Source: Guyanagaster necrorhizus (Eukaryota; Basidiomycota; Agaricomycetes; Agaricales; Physalacriaceae). From it: a stretch of 64,000 bases of DNA. Below the pieces are notes generated by a model. The model was not told the origin of the DNA and searched no databases. It was given only the letters and a program-made list of their open reading frames with translations. The position numbers and the translations under genes were made by a program. This document shows positions 10,494 to 22,900 of this stretch, in pieces. Location of the stretch: contig NW_025064889.1 in the NCBI RefSeq assembly GCF_019112545.1, forward strand, positions 765,654-829,653, given 5' to 3'. Every line of letters starts with the position of its first letter. The first letter of the stretch is position 1.

Positions 10494-11124
10494 TGTTAGG
10501 CCTCTATTAAACACTCATAAATGTCTAGCACTGCTTCTACAAGGGTCTGATTCTAGGTTCTGAGTCTGGGTCTAGTTTTAGTATAAAAGTATGATAAGGA
10601 TGATGAGATAAACAATAAGGATTTCACAAAGGGGGATGAAGGGTTGTGGCTAGTAGATATAGTCTGCCATTGTGGCAAGAGTATTCACACTAGGTAGTCA
10701 GAGAGTTTAGCAGATGTATTAAATCTTAGCTTAAGACTGGAGTACATTAGTGTGTATTACTGCCTTAAATACTATCTAAAGAACTCTATGCCCTACAGAC
10801 AACTATTGTCTGCTTTTTATACCCTCTGCTCATTGTCAGAAATAACAATGACTGTGCTCTTGCTTTTGTTCATTATTGTCACTCTGCTATACTATCACTA
10901 TGGTGAGTTTTCCATATGCTATAGTTCCTATTGTGTTCAAGATGTGGAATGGCAATAGTTACCACATTGTTCCTTGTCATCTTATTGTGCATCAATGAAT
11001 AAGGCATGGCCATAGTGTCATCATATCTTTATCATTTTTGGTAAGGTCAGCCTGAGATTGAGATTGATAAGCATCTGCTTACTAAGCATCAGCAGATCAT
11101 GATTTAGAGGCAAAAATCATGATA
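10494..11124 (-). repeat. 3' LTR of T3-1
   Basis: A 631-bp LTR from TGTTAGGCCT to CATGATA (terminal CA mutated to TA). It is followed by a sense-strand polypurine tract (complement of atccccttctcaagg). The TATA box is at 10764-10771 and a predicted transcript start lies at 10738. The bases 10726-10738 (ttagcttaagact) predict that the lost primer site would read the same on the sense strand. Confidence 0.8.
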
Positions 11125-11139
11125 TTATCCCCTTCTCAA

Positions 11140-14100
11140 GGCAATCATTTCTGATTGCTCAGAGTAGCCCAGAGAAAAGAGAATCATGCTTCATCCTTGC
11201 CATCAATTTCAGTGAAAACATTATTGGTGTAGTTGAGAAAATGAGGTTGGTTGACAAAGGTTCTAGCAGCTAAGTCATCTTTCTCTCACTATATAAATAG
11301 CTTTTTGCATTCAAAGAGGTGTCAGTATTTTCTGAAGGGCAATTGTCACATATGGATATAGTCTGACTTGTCAAATATTGGTTGACTCAATGAAGCAAAG
11401 TTGACAGCTGCCAGAGAATTTTAGCATGCCTGATATTTGATGATAATGGTCTTTGCATGCAGAAGGTCTTTTTTCACATACTATTGGTTTTCCTCATTGC
11501 CATACCTCTTGAAATAGACTAAAAACCACTGTTTCCTGTACTGAATCTTATCATCAAAAATAGCATCAATTTTATATTCATCTTTATCATCAATCACTAC
11601 AGGTTTAGGTGATGGTGGTTTCTGCTAATTAGGGAATTTAGCCTGTTGGAATAGTTTGAGCAAGGCTTCATTGAAGACCAGATGGATTTTCCAAGTCTTT
11701 GGAATGGATAATTCATGTACCCCATTGCCTACTTTCTTTGTGATCTTAAAGGACCCTCTATATTTGTCATCCAACTTTTTCATGGTTCTGTCCATCTTTA
11801 GGTTTTTCATGTCTAGCATGATCTGATCTCCTGATTGATACTCTTTTTCTAGTGCTCTTTTCTTGTCATATTGTTTCTTTATTGAGTCTACTGCTTTTGA
11901 GAGCATTTGTTCTGTCTCATCATGGATCTTCTTTATTTCAGCAGTAAAATCTTTTGTTCAGAGTACTTGACTGTCTCTTCATGAGGAGTTCATTCCAGTG
12001 TTAGAGTATATGCCAATGTTCACAAAGAATGGGCTAAAGTCTGTGGCAGAGTTTTCTCAGTTGTTATGAGCAAATCCTGCTAAGAGGAGCCATTCTGCCC
12101 AGTCATTCTTTCTGTGACTGATGAATATTCATAAATATTTTTCAACCTCTTGATTGACTCTCTCTGTTTGTCTATCCATTTGAGGATGGTATGCTGTCAA
12201 TAGATTCCTGGTGATTCTGAGTAGCTTATACAGCTCTTTTATAAACTGCAAGATGAATTGCAGATCTTGGTCTGAGATGATTTTGTCTGGAAGGCTATGG
12301 TGAGCATATACATGGTCTCAAAAAAGTCATGTCCATCTTTCTGCATTCAAACTCATGTTAATAGCAATGGGAATAAGTTCTTTAGAAAATCAATCTATAA
12401 CAGCTAGGATAGCATTATGTCCTTTGGACTCAGAAAGAGGGTCTATTATATCTACTGAAATCATCTTCTATTTGTCTGAAGGAATCTCATTAGAGTGTAA
12501 TAGTGCTGCCCACTTCTGAGTGCTGGCTTTAGTTCTTTGGTATGTTTTACACTCTTTGACATAGACTTCTACTGATTTTCAAAGGTTAGGCCACCAATAG
12601 TTCAAGGTGATCAGTGCCTGTGTTTTTGCAATCTCTGGATGTCCTGCTGTTGAGTGATTATGGCAGGTGGCTATAATTTCCTCTTGTAGCTTCTTGCTTA
12701 CTGAGATGTACAATTGGTTGTGGAAATGGAGTACCTTCTCCTCAAGGGTCCATCCTTCCTCTTCATTGTCAATGGCCAACTGTACTGAGTCCTCTGTGAA
12801 TTTCTTTTTCCTTTGCATCTTTTTCAAGATTTCAGAAGCAGTTGAAAAGATCATGGCATTCATATAGAATATTTCTGGCTTGAGTACTACTATTTCTTTA
12901 TTATTCTTTTCCCCTTGGTCATGGTCTGTTCTTCAGCTGAGTAGGTCTGCTTTTTTGTTGGCAGCACCTGGTTTATGATGGAGACTAAAGTGATATTCAG
13001 CTAATTCTATTATCTATTGTCTTGTTGTTGATTCAGTTTTTGTGATTTTTTTGAGATATTGGAGGTTTTGGTGATTGGTCCATATTTCAAAATCATACTT
13101 GGCTCTCATAAAATAATGACACCATTTATCCAGGGCTGTCATTATTGTGAGCAACTCCTTGTCATAGATTTTATAATTTGTTCTGTGATAGAGAGTGCTT
13201 TTGACAGATATGCAATCAGTTTTCACTGTCTCTCCTGTTCTTGGCTGAGAATGGCTCCTAGGGCCTCTTCAGATGCATCTGCTTCAACCTTAAACCTTCT
13301 ATTATCAATGGGAATAGCCAGAATGGGATCTAAACAAATCTGGTGCTTGATTTTTTGGAATGTCTATTCCTAGGCTTCTTCTCACTTCCACTCTGCCTTC
13401 CTAATAAGCTTAGTTAGTGGCAAGACCACTCAGCTATATCCTTCTATGAATTATCAATAGAAAGTAAATCTTAGAAAGGATTGCAGTTCCTTCTTCTTAG
13501 CTAGCATAGGCCATTTCTATACTCCTGCTGTCTTTATAGAATCCATTTGTAGCCTTCCTTCAGTAATAATGAGTCTTAGATATTCTGTCTCCAGGGTTTT
13601 AAACTTGCATTTTTCTGGTTTTAGATATAATTTGTTTTCTCAAAGAATTTATAGCATCTGCTATACCATGGCTTGGTGCTCTTTAAGGATTTTGGAGAAA
13701 ATCATTATATTATCCAGATAAATGGTGACCTTCTCTTGCATGATAAGGTCTCAGAAAATATCATTCATCATGGTCTAAAAGGTTGCTGGAGAATTGGTAA
13801 GTCCAAAGAACATCACTAGTAGTTCAAACAGTCTTCAGTTGGTTTGAAATGTAGCTTTCCATTTATCTCCTTCTTTGATTCAGATATTATTATACTCCCA
13901 CTGGACATCCAGTTTGATGAAGTACCTGGCTTCTGATAGTTTGTCTATGAGCTCAGAAATTAATAGAATTGAGTACTGATTTTTAATGATAAGGTCATTA
14001 AGTTTTCAGTAATCCTGAACTGATTGCAACTTCCTATCCTTTTTTTTTATGAAAAAGAAAGGAGAGGCCATGGGAGACTTGGATACTTGGATCTTTCTGC

Positions 14101-14960
14101 TAGTTAGATTTTCATCCAGGAATTTTTCTAACTCTTCTTGCTTGGCTCTTTCTAGTGGGTATATCTTGCAGTCCAGTTTGGTGTTTGCTCCTGGTATCAG
14201 TTTAATAGCATGATCTCATAGTTTTCTTGATAGTAATTCATCAAAGTTTTTCTCACTGAATATATTGATGAAGTCTCTATAGTGTCTTGGAACCATCTCT
14301 TTGAAGAATTTCTTGGGCTTCTCTGTACATGCTTTGGCAGCTAACTCATTTGAAGTAGTGCCAGCTGCTCAGATCTCTATGACTAGTTGAGGGTCTACCA
14401 TTAGGAGTCAATCTCTCTCTTTCATTTTCTGTCATATTGTTTCTTCTGGTTCATCTTGGTCTGAGTGGACTCTCTGTCTTCTGATCCAGATGCATCCATC
14501 AAAAACTTCTCCTTCCTTTCAATCTATCTACAAGTTGTGCTTTCAAAGCCAGTCATGTCTCAGAAACACTTTTCAGTTGTGGAGATGGGTTATAGTAAAG
14601 TCTATTTGCTCAATATGCTTATTTCCTGTGGTCATTCATAGTTTATAGTATTCTGATATGGACCCTCCATCATTGAGAGCTCCATCTGCATTATATAGTG
14701 AAATAGGCCTGGGAATTTTTCAGATATTAAATTCAGATGAAGTCTTTATCTATAGAACTGCTTGAGCTGGGACTTCTCTGCAGAGGCTCTGCACCATGTG
14801 GATCATTTCATTCTTGGTTCTGGAGGTAACACTTATAGTATAGGCTCTATTTCTTCCTGTTGTTCTTCTTCAGCTTTATGCAGAATAATAAATTGTATCT
14901 TATGGGGCATTGCTTGCCCTGTTCAGCTTTCTGAAGCATTTGAGTTTTCTTGTGTTAATA
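11140..14960 (-). pseudogene. pol: pol of T3-1 (RT, RNase H, integrase, chromodomain, C-terminal tail)
   Basis: From the sense 5' side: protease remnant (about 14500-14960); RT (about 13400-14200) with YLDN in place of YLDD at 13709-13714; RNase H (about 12900-13390); integrase zinc-binding domain (12579-12863; CHNHSTAGHP and NYWWPNL); integrase core (about 11950-12560); SH3-like tail (11625-11906; DDKYRGSFKITKKVG); and a chromodomain (about 11480-11600; EYKIDAIFDDKIQYRKQWF). Past the chromodomain about 80 more residues (11140-11480) are shared with T3-2. Many stops make it non-functional. The Asp-to-Asn change at the RT active site alone would abolish polymerase activity. Confidence 0.8.
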
Positions 14961-16333
14961 CACATTGTATCAGACTAGCTCTAAAATTTATGAATTTTAA
15001 ACAATATATTTGCATAAGCTGAAGTCTGTATGGCTAGCCATTCAAGGGCTATAGCTGAGGCTCTGAGCTGATAGCCATGCTATGCTAAGAAGGCTAAGAA
15101 TCAATGTGGACTTAGCCAAAAAAACTTTACACTAAGTTAATAATCTTGAAGTCAAATTGGACTTAGAAGAATAACACCACCATAGTAAAATGTCAAGTTG
15201 ATTTGGACTTAGAAACAGTATCATGTTCAGGCCAATTATAAATGCCATTAGGGCTGGTATACTATAGTCTAGTTCAGGAGTTTATTACTATGACTAGCAG
15301 TGAAGTATATCCAGCTAGCATTCAAACCAAGAGTAAAAGCAAAGCAGAACTCATTAGCCCATAACTAGCATACTGAGTCTGATGCAAAATACATGCAGTG
15401 AGGACTCCTCAGGCATGAATGATCAGAGAGGCATATTATTCAGAGGATGAACCACAACCAGAGAGTTTGGCTGCCCTAGATCACCATGATTGATTGATTA
15501 TGATCAACAGCAAGTTCAGAAGTAATAAGCAGAACTATAGAATGATCAATTATATAGTAGATATTCATGAGCTATAGAAGCAGAGTACTGGAAGCATCCT
15601 GAATCACTTGAAAAGGATATAGAAGGCATGTCCAGGCAGGATAACAACCTAATTTGGGGCTAGCCAAGAGAAATAAGTAACCAAATCAAATTATTTATAG
15701 ATTCTGTACTAGTTAGTTATGTATAAAAGCAGGACAAGGGAGAATCATACAGCAGATGATCCACCTCTGCAATTTAGATGTTCTAGCTCTCAGTAGTTAG
15801 TCTCTGTATCAGTGGTTTTGTGTGTAACCTTGACTTGAATAGCATTTGCTACTAAGTCATCTGTATTAAATAAGAGTTGAAGTCTTTATTAGACTTTGGA
15901 TTTTGGTATAATTTGGGTTTCAGCTTAATAAGGGTTTCAGCATCTGAGTATCAGTTCTCTGGTTTCAAGAACCATTAACTAGCCATAGATACAGCTAGCT
16001 AAGTTTCAGTGCTTGAGAGACTTGGTATTGGGTTTTGGAGTTTTCTAAGTTAAACTGAGTACCATAGCTCTGCAGTTTAAGTCTTGTTTCACATACCATG
16101 TCTTATTCCTACTCTCTTTGTGAGTATTTCATCTTAGAATACAAGCTGGCCTTGAATAAGCCACCTTTATATCTTCATATCTGATTTATCTGAGTCTGTA
16201 GAGTGCTTTCACTGTACTCAAACCACCTGAACTCATCTGTATTGGTGATCATGCATTAAGTGGTTGGATGTAGGTGTTTGGAAGTTTATTCCTCATTCAC
16301 CTCTCTTAGCTGCTTAGCTGCTTCCCAGCACAT
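14961..16333 (+). repeat. Left arm of the fold-back element
   Basis: Begins CACATTGTATCAGACTAGC and ends GCTTCCCAGCACAT. No CpG and no coding potential were seen. A TATA-like tataaaagc lies near 15722, and short phrases with ttggacttag recur (about 15156 and 15201). Confidence 0.85.
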
Positions 16334-16557
16334 CAGTATATGGTTTTTTTTTAAGTAGTGAATATTTATTTTTGGTATCTACAAGAATGGTTTTATTAGG
16401 TACAATGTCCAGTTTGAAATGCACTAATTTAGTATCATCTGCTTTAGTCAAAAAGTGTCTGAAACCCACCTGCATATACATTAAGAAGTTACTTGCTAAA
16501 ATCCTTTTGGGATTTGGTTCCTCCTTCTTTTCTTTTCTTGTCTTCAATGGTTCAGTA
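16334..16557. other. Loop of the fold-back element
   Basis: 224 bp between the arms, AT-rich and without CpG. On the minus strand a frame is open across the loop (16314-16631, with its ends in the arms) and contains text such as FLMYMQVGFRHFLTKADD. I do not recognise it. It may be a captured fragment of another sequence or chance. Confidence 0.5.
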
Positions 16558-17930
16558 ATGTGCTGGGAAGCAGCTAAGCAGCTAAGAGAGGTGAATGAGG
16601 AATAAACTTCCAAACACCTACATCCAACCACTTAATGCATGATCACCAATACAGATGAGTTCAGGTGGTTTGAGTACAGTGAAAGCACTCTACAGACTCA
16701 GATAAATCAGATATGAAGATATAAAGGTGGCTTATTCAAGGCCAGCTTGTATTCTAAGATGAAATACTCACAAAGAGAGTAGGAATAAGACATGGTATGT
16801 GAAACAAGACTTAAACTGCAGAGCTATGGTACTCAGTTTAACTTAGAAAACTCCAAAACCCAATACCAAGTCTCTCAAGCACTGAAACTTAGCTAGCTGT
16901 ATCTATGGCTAGTTAATGGTTCTTGAAACCAGAGAACTGATACTCAGATGCTGAAACCCTTATTAAGCTGAAACCCAAATTATACCAAAATCCAAAGTCT
17001 AATAAAGACTTCAACTCTTATTTAATACAGATGACTTAGTAGCAAATGCTATTCAAGTCAAGGTTACACACAAAACCACTGATACAGAGACTAACTACTG
17101 AGAGCTAGAACATCTAAATTGCAGAGGTGGATCATCTGCTGTATGATTCTCCCTTGTCCTGCTTTTATACATAACTAACTAGTACAGAATCTATAAATAA
17201 TTTGATTTGGTTACTTATTTCTCTTGGCTAGCCCCAAATTAGGTTGTTATCCTGCCTGGACATGCCTTCTATATCCTTTTCAAGTGATTCAGGATGCTTC
17301 CAGTACTCTGCTTCTATAGCTCATGAATATCTACTATATAATTGATCATTCTATAGTTCTGCTTATTACTTCTGAACTTGCTGTTGATCATAATCAATCA
17401 ATCATGGTGATCTAGGGCAGCCAAACTCTCTGGTTGTGGTTCATCCTCTGAATAATATGCCTCTCTGATCATTCATGCCTGAGGAGTCCTCACTGCATGT
17501 ATTTTGCATCAGACTCAGTATGCTAGTTATGGGCTAATGAGTTCTGCTTTGCTTTTACTCTTGGTTTGAATGCTAGCTGGATATACTTCACTGCTAGTCA
17601 TAGTAATAAACTCCTGAACTAGACTATAGTATACCAGCCCTAATGGCATTTATAATTGGCCTGAACATGATACTGTTTCTAAGTCCAAATCAACTTGACA
17701 TTTTACTATGGTGGTGTTATTCTTCTAAGTCCAATTTGACTTCAAGATTATTAACTTAGTGTAAAGTTTTTTTGGCTAAGTCCACATTGATTCTTAGCCT
17801 TCTTAGCATAGCATGGCTATCAGCTCAGAGCCTCAGCTATAGCCCTTGAATGGCTAGCCATACAGACTTCAGCTTATGCAAATATATTGTTTAAAATTCA
17901 TAAATTTTAGAGCTAGCCTGATACAATGTA
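16558..17930 (-). repeat. Right arm of the fold-back element
   Basis: Reverse complement of 14961-16333. The visible differences are the outermost base (C against T) and one A/G in the CAGRCTAGC end motif. There are no length changes between the arms. Confidence 0.85.
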
Positions 17931-19361
17931 TATCATTGGTCCAATTCTTTCTGTGCTTTTCAACTAACCATTTCTTCCTGGTACATCTGACTCAATTGCT
18001 TTTATTTGTCATCTGAAAACTTTATTTTATGAATATTTCATGAGGCAGGAGACTGACTGCTTGACATAGCATTCAGGGCAGATCTTTGAGACCAAGGTTT
18101 ATGAGGTTTCAGACAGACATGAGATAAGTGCCTTTTCTCTCCACAATTGAAGCACTTTCCTTCCTTTCAGAGTGCATCTATATCCATTGGCTGTCTTTGG
18201 CTGCCATACACAGTTTCAGTTCCTGTTCTCTTATCACTCATAGTTGTTTCTTTCAGAGCCAACCCACTGGCAACAGCCTTTTCTCTACTTGTAGTGGCTT
18301 TCACTTTCCCATGACTGAGAGTGTTGACTCAATAATTGTAGTCCATTCACAAGATCTTTCTTTTTCACTCATTATAAATAGAGGAAAAATTGTTGTCCCT
18401 ATGGGCAATGGTATTGTGGAGATTGGGTTGGACTGCATTCTTGATCTGCTCCAACATGGCTTTGTGATCATGCATCTTTCTGGCCTGATATGCTAACTCT
18501 TTGAATTCTTGAAAGAATTTCTTGGCATTGGTGAAGTTGGTCTGTCATAAGGCATGCCACTTGACAGTATGAAACTTTTGTTCTGCATCTAGCTTGAATC
18601 ATCATTGTATGGCTTCTTTGAATCATAGATAGAAGGAATACCTCTATCATCCTGTAGTTGGATCATAAAAGTACTATTTCTGTAAGCTCCATCATTCTTG
18701 TGCTGTGCCTTTGAATCAAGTTGTACAGAATATTACTTGGTGAGGGCTGAACCCAGTGGGACTTATAGAGAAGTAGATGCTATACATCTTGAAATATACT
18801 TCATATTATTGAAAAAAGTATTTCAAGTCTAGGCTTTCTCCTTTGAATGATATTGGCTCATAGGCTATAGTCAGCTTGAAATTTCCTTAAAGCTCCATAA
18901 TTTTAGACTCCCATGGAGATGGAGTGTCAGATAGTGATAGCAGCAGTGTTAGTAGTAGAACTAGCTTTTTAGGCCTAAGCAAGAACTGCAGTCTCTAGCC
19001 ATACTGAGGATGGTCCAGTGGTTTTTTAGGGAGTGGAGGAAATAGTACTATTAGCTCTTTCTTCTCTTTTTCTTTGCCAGAGAGTGCTAATAGAGCTGGA
19101 GGTCTGATATTTTCAGGCTCTACTCTAGCAAATAGGTGGATGGATGTGACTGGAATATGCTGAGGAGTCTGCTAAAAAAGGTTTTGGCTTCTCCAACTGT
19201 TTAGGCTGCTTTCTGCTGATAGTGGTTATTCAGACACATGGTAAAAGAAAGAAAATAGAGGCTTTCAGTACCCCTTGGTATTTTGTATTATTTCTGCTAC
19301 TCTAGTTTCCATTCATGCTCTATTTACTAGATTCTTGGTGTGCTCTAGCAGTGTGAGATAT
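17931..19361 (-). pseudogene. gag: gag of T3-1, C-terminal two-thirds
   Basis: A zinc knuckle at about 18110-18165 reads GKCFNCGEKRHLSHVC, an exact C-x2-C-x4-H-x4-C. Upstream (higher coordinates) is a degraded capsid domain (about 18400-18800) and an N-terminal region cut at 19361 by T1-3. Many stops are present. The remaining N-terminal part is at 35753-36477. Confidence 0.72.
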
Positions 19362-19416
19362 TGTTAGAAACATGCCAATCAGATGGATTTGAGTGTATGC
19401 ATAAAGATCAGCAGAG
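19362..19416 (-). repeat. T1-3 3' LTR, first 55 bp
   Basis: TGTTAGAAAC start of the T1 LTR, ending at the cagag duplication (19412-19416) where T2-1 enters. The remainder resumes at 27884. Confidence 0.88.
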
Positions 19417-19946
19417 TGTTAAGCCCAAACTCCATGTGACTATTAACACATGATAAACAGTTCAGAACCTTGCACTTCAGATTAGACTGACTGAGTTCAC
19501 TGATGTGTTAACAGAGGTGTGTTGTCAAGGCATTTGCAAGTCACTCGAGATAGGATGGTAGAGAATAAACTTTAGCTCAAAGCTGGAGTACTACAGCAAG
19601 AGCTATGCTACTTAAATACTGTTCTGTTATTGTGCTATAAATAAATGTTCACAAAAGATATTGTCTGTCATAGAGCTGTTACCCCTGCTGTTGCCAGGCT
19701 CTCCACAAAAGCTGTTGTCTTGCTGTTGTGCTGTGGTCATTGCACTGCAAGTTGGAGATGAAAAGGGTATTGTCTCTTCCTTCATAGCACACAGCAGCAT
19801 GATAGGAGAGTGACCGACTGGATTGCTGAGCTAAGCATTCCCATGATCCTAAGCGCTGGCCTAAGTGCCCTGACTAAGCAAAGATAGGAGTTATTTCTGA
19901 GGAGAAAAAAAAGAAAATAAGAAGAAAAATAGGAAAAATCATAACA
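19417..19946 (-). repeat. 3' LTR of T2-1
   Basis: TGTTAAGCCC to CATAACA. It is followed by a sense-strand polypurine tract directly at the LTR edge (complement of ttaccctctcctt, 19947-19959). A TATA-type box reads TATTTAAG on the minus strand near 19610-19620. Confidence 0.92.
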
Positions 19947-19983
19947 TTACCCTCTCCTTAAGACTATTGTCCTGATGGTTAAG

Positions 19984-22900
19984 TTAGGGTAAGTCTTCCT
20001 GGCTGGAAGGAGGTGGATGATCTGTTGGACCTCTTGTCATTTCAATGGCAGGCTTCAAACAAGTCGAAGGAATGGGACATTGCTCTTCGCTGTATGTTCC
20101 CACCATTTCTGGCTCGTCCATTGCAGAGTCATCTTCATCGTCCTCTTTAACATGTCCTCTGCTGTCAGCAGGTTGGTTGATGTGTATCTGGCTAAATATC
20201 ATCTCTCTTTCATTTATCACCACATTTGTCTTTGCAGATATAATATTGAACATGACTCTCTTTATGTCCAATTTATTGATTCTGTGTTCATAGTCCTGAA
20301 TGGCATCTTCCATGTTCATGTGTTTTTTGTTGACCCATTGGTTTGATTCTGGTCCATATCCCTTCCAGCTGACTAAATAGTCAACAGTTGTTTTCATGCC
20401 TCCACCTCATGCTTTAACCTTTCAGGTTTTATGGTTTAGCACTTTATCGATTTCGTAGTGTTCCTCATCATCGATGAGTTCCAGCAATGGTGGAGGTGGT
20501 TTTTCTTGGTTTGGGAAGGCTGGCATTATGTATGGAGTCAGTAATGTTTCATTGAAAATATTATGGATTCTCCAGGTCATCAGGAGTTGCAATTTGTATG
20601 CAGATTTGCCAATCTTGATGATGACTTTGAATAGATCTGTTTGCTTATCTGCTAGTTTCTGTTTTGGCCTTGGTAGATGAAGATTCATAGTATCCAACCA
20701 AACTCTATCATTGATTGAATATTGATGTGCTGCTCATCGGTGTTTGTCATACTGCTTCTTCATTGTTGAAGCAGCTTTGTTGAGAGCCATCTTGGTTTCC
20801 TCATGGATCTTTGTCATTGTTGTTCCAAAGTCCTTTGATGCTGATGTCATTGTGTGAATCCATCCTGTTTGCACTACTGGTGGGTTCTGTCTGTAATTCA
20901 CAAAGAATGGTGTTTTACCTGTTGTAGAGTGAATTCTGTTATTATGTTGGAATGCTGCTAGTGCTAGCCATTCCATCCAATCATCTTGTTGATAGTTGAT
21001 AAAAAGTCATAGATACTTTTCAATTTCCTGATTGGCTCATTCTGTTTGGCTGTCTGTCTGTGGGTGGTATGCTGTGGAGGCATTCCTTTTAATATTGAGT
21101 AGTCAGTACAAATCATCCAAGAATTTGGAGATGAATTGTAGTCCTCTGTCTGAAATCACTACTTGAGGCATGCTGTATTTTGCATAAACCTTGTCTTGTA
21201 GTATCTTTGTCCATCCTTCGGATGTCAATTCTGTTGAACAGGTGATCAGAATGATTGCCTTTGAGAAGCAATCGACTATGATGATAATGACATCATAGCC
21301 ATCACTTTCAGGAAGCCTGGTTATCATATCCACTGAGATGTGGGTCCATGGTAACAAAGGGACTTCATTCGGGTGCAGTGGAGCTGCTCTGGATTGTGTT
21401 GAAGTCTTGCCTCACTGGCAAACCTTGCAAGCTTTGATGTATCGAATGATATCATGATCTATTTTTGGCCACCAATATTCTCTCAAGACTAATTCCTTGG
21501 TTTTAGTGATTCTGGGATGTCCAGCAGTTGCGTGATCATGACATGTGGTGATGATATCACCCTGCAGTCCTTGATCCCTTGGGATATAGATTTGTTCATC
21601 ATAACGGATCAATCCCCCTTCTTTCTTTAGCTCGCACTCATGGTTGAGTGATGGAGCAATTCTTTGATCCCATTTGTGGGGATCCCGAGTGGCACTTTTG
21701 ATGCATTTATGCATTTTATTATCCATTGGCATGATCATTGCCTGGAAGTGCTCTGGCCATAATAGTATGACCTCCTTGTTGTCATCTCCTCTCTGGTTAT
21801 GATCCATCCTGCGGCTGAGAAAATCAGCTTTTTTGTTTGCTACTCCAGCCTTGTGATGGAGTGTATACTCATACTGTGATAGTTCTGTGACCCATCTGGC
21901 TTGTCTGCGATTAAGCTTTTAGGGTTGTCAGAAATATCGAAGATTTTGATGATTGGTCCAGATCTCAAAGATATGATTGGCTCCAATGAGATAATGCCAC
22001 CATTCGGCAAGGGTGAGCATTATAGCGAGGAGTTCCTTATCGTAGATTTCATAGTTGTGCTCTGTTATAGTGAGCACTTTTGACATAAACATGACTGGTC
22101 ACCATTTATTATTCTGTTCCTGTGAGAGTATGGCTCCAATCGCACCTTCACTAGAGTCGGCTTCCACTCAGAACTTCCCATCCTGGCTTGGTATAGCCAA
22201 AATGACATCTTTGGCTAATCAGCATTTAAGTTTGTTAAATGCCGCCTGTTGGGAAATTCCCCAAGTCCATGGAGAATTTCTGGTTAATTGCATTATCAGT
22301 CACACTATTTTGCTGTAATCCTGGATGAACCATCAGTAGAAGTTGGTGAATCTGAGAAATGATTGCAGTTCCTTCTTTTTTGTTAGTTCCAGCCATTCAG
22401 TTACTTCTGTGACTTTGATAGGGTCCATTCTGATGCTTCCTTTGCTGATAATGACTCCGAGGTATTCAGTTTCCAATACCTCGAATTCGCATTTCTTGGC
22501 CTTGAGGAAGAGTCGATGCTTCCTCATTAAGGATAGCACCTGTCATACTATTCTTTGGTGTTTCTCCTGGGTTTTGGACATAATGAGAATGTTGTCTAGG
22601 TAAATTATTACCTTTCCTGTGGCAATGAGATCTTTGAAGATATCATTCATCATCCACTGAAAGGTTGCTGGCAAATTGGTGAGTCCAAAGAATATGACCG
22701 TCGGTTTGAATAAACCACAGTTAGTTCAAAAAGCAGCTTTCCACTCATCACCTTCTTTGATATGCACATTGTTGTATCCTCACCGAACATCCAGTTTCAT
22801 GTAATATTTTGCACCCTGGAGTTTGTCCATTAACTCTGAGATTAATGGAAGCAGATAGTGGTTTTTGATCGTCATCTCATTGAGCTTCCGATAATCCTGT

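Larger units (their letters stand above)
14961..17930. mobile_element. Fold-back element with 1,373-bp inverted arms
   Basis: Two arms of equal length (14961-16333 and 16558-17930) are reverse complements, with only two differences seen by eye, both in the outer 15 bp; the loop is 224 bp. It interrupts T3-1 between the protease and the gag end. Each side is bordered by TA (14959-14960 and 17931-17932), which fits a TA target duplication, although a two-base repeat is weak evidence. There is no transposase, so movement would have to be in trans. Fold-back (FB) elements are a known class; I do not recognise this one. Confidence 0.8.

Noticed and set aside
16314..16631. Minus-strand 105-codon frame as a gene
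   Set aside because: Its ends lie in the inverted arms and no homology is recognised; treated as the loop of the fold-back element only.
14961..17930. Assignment of the fold-back element to hAT or CACTA
   Set aside because: The flanking 8 bp are inverted, not direct, repeats, and no 3-bp duplication fits; only TA is shared by both sides.
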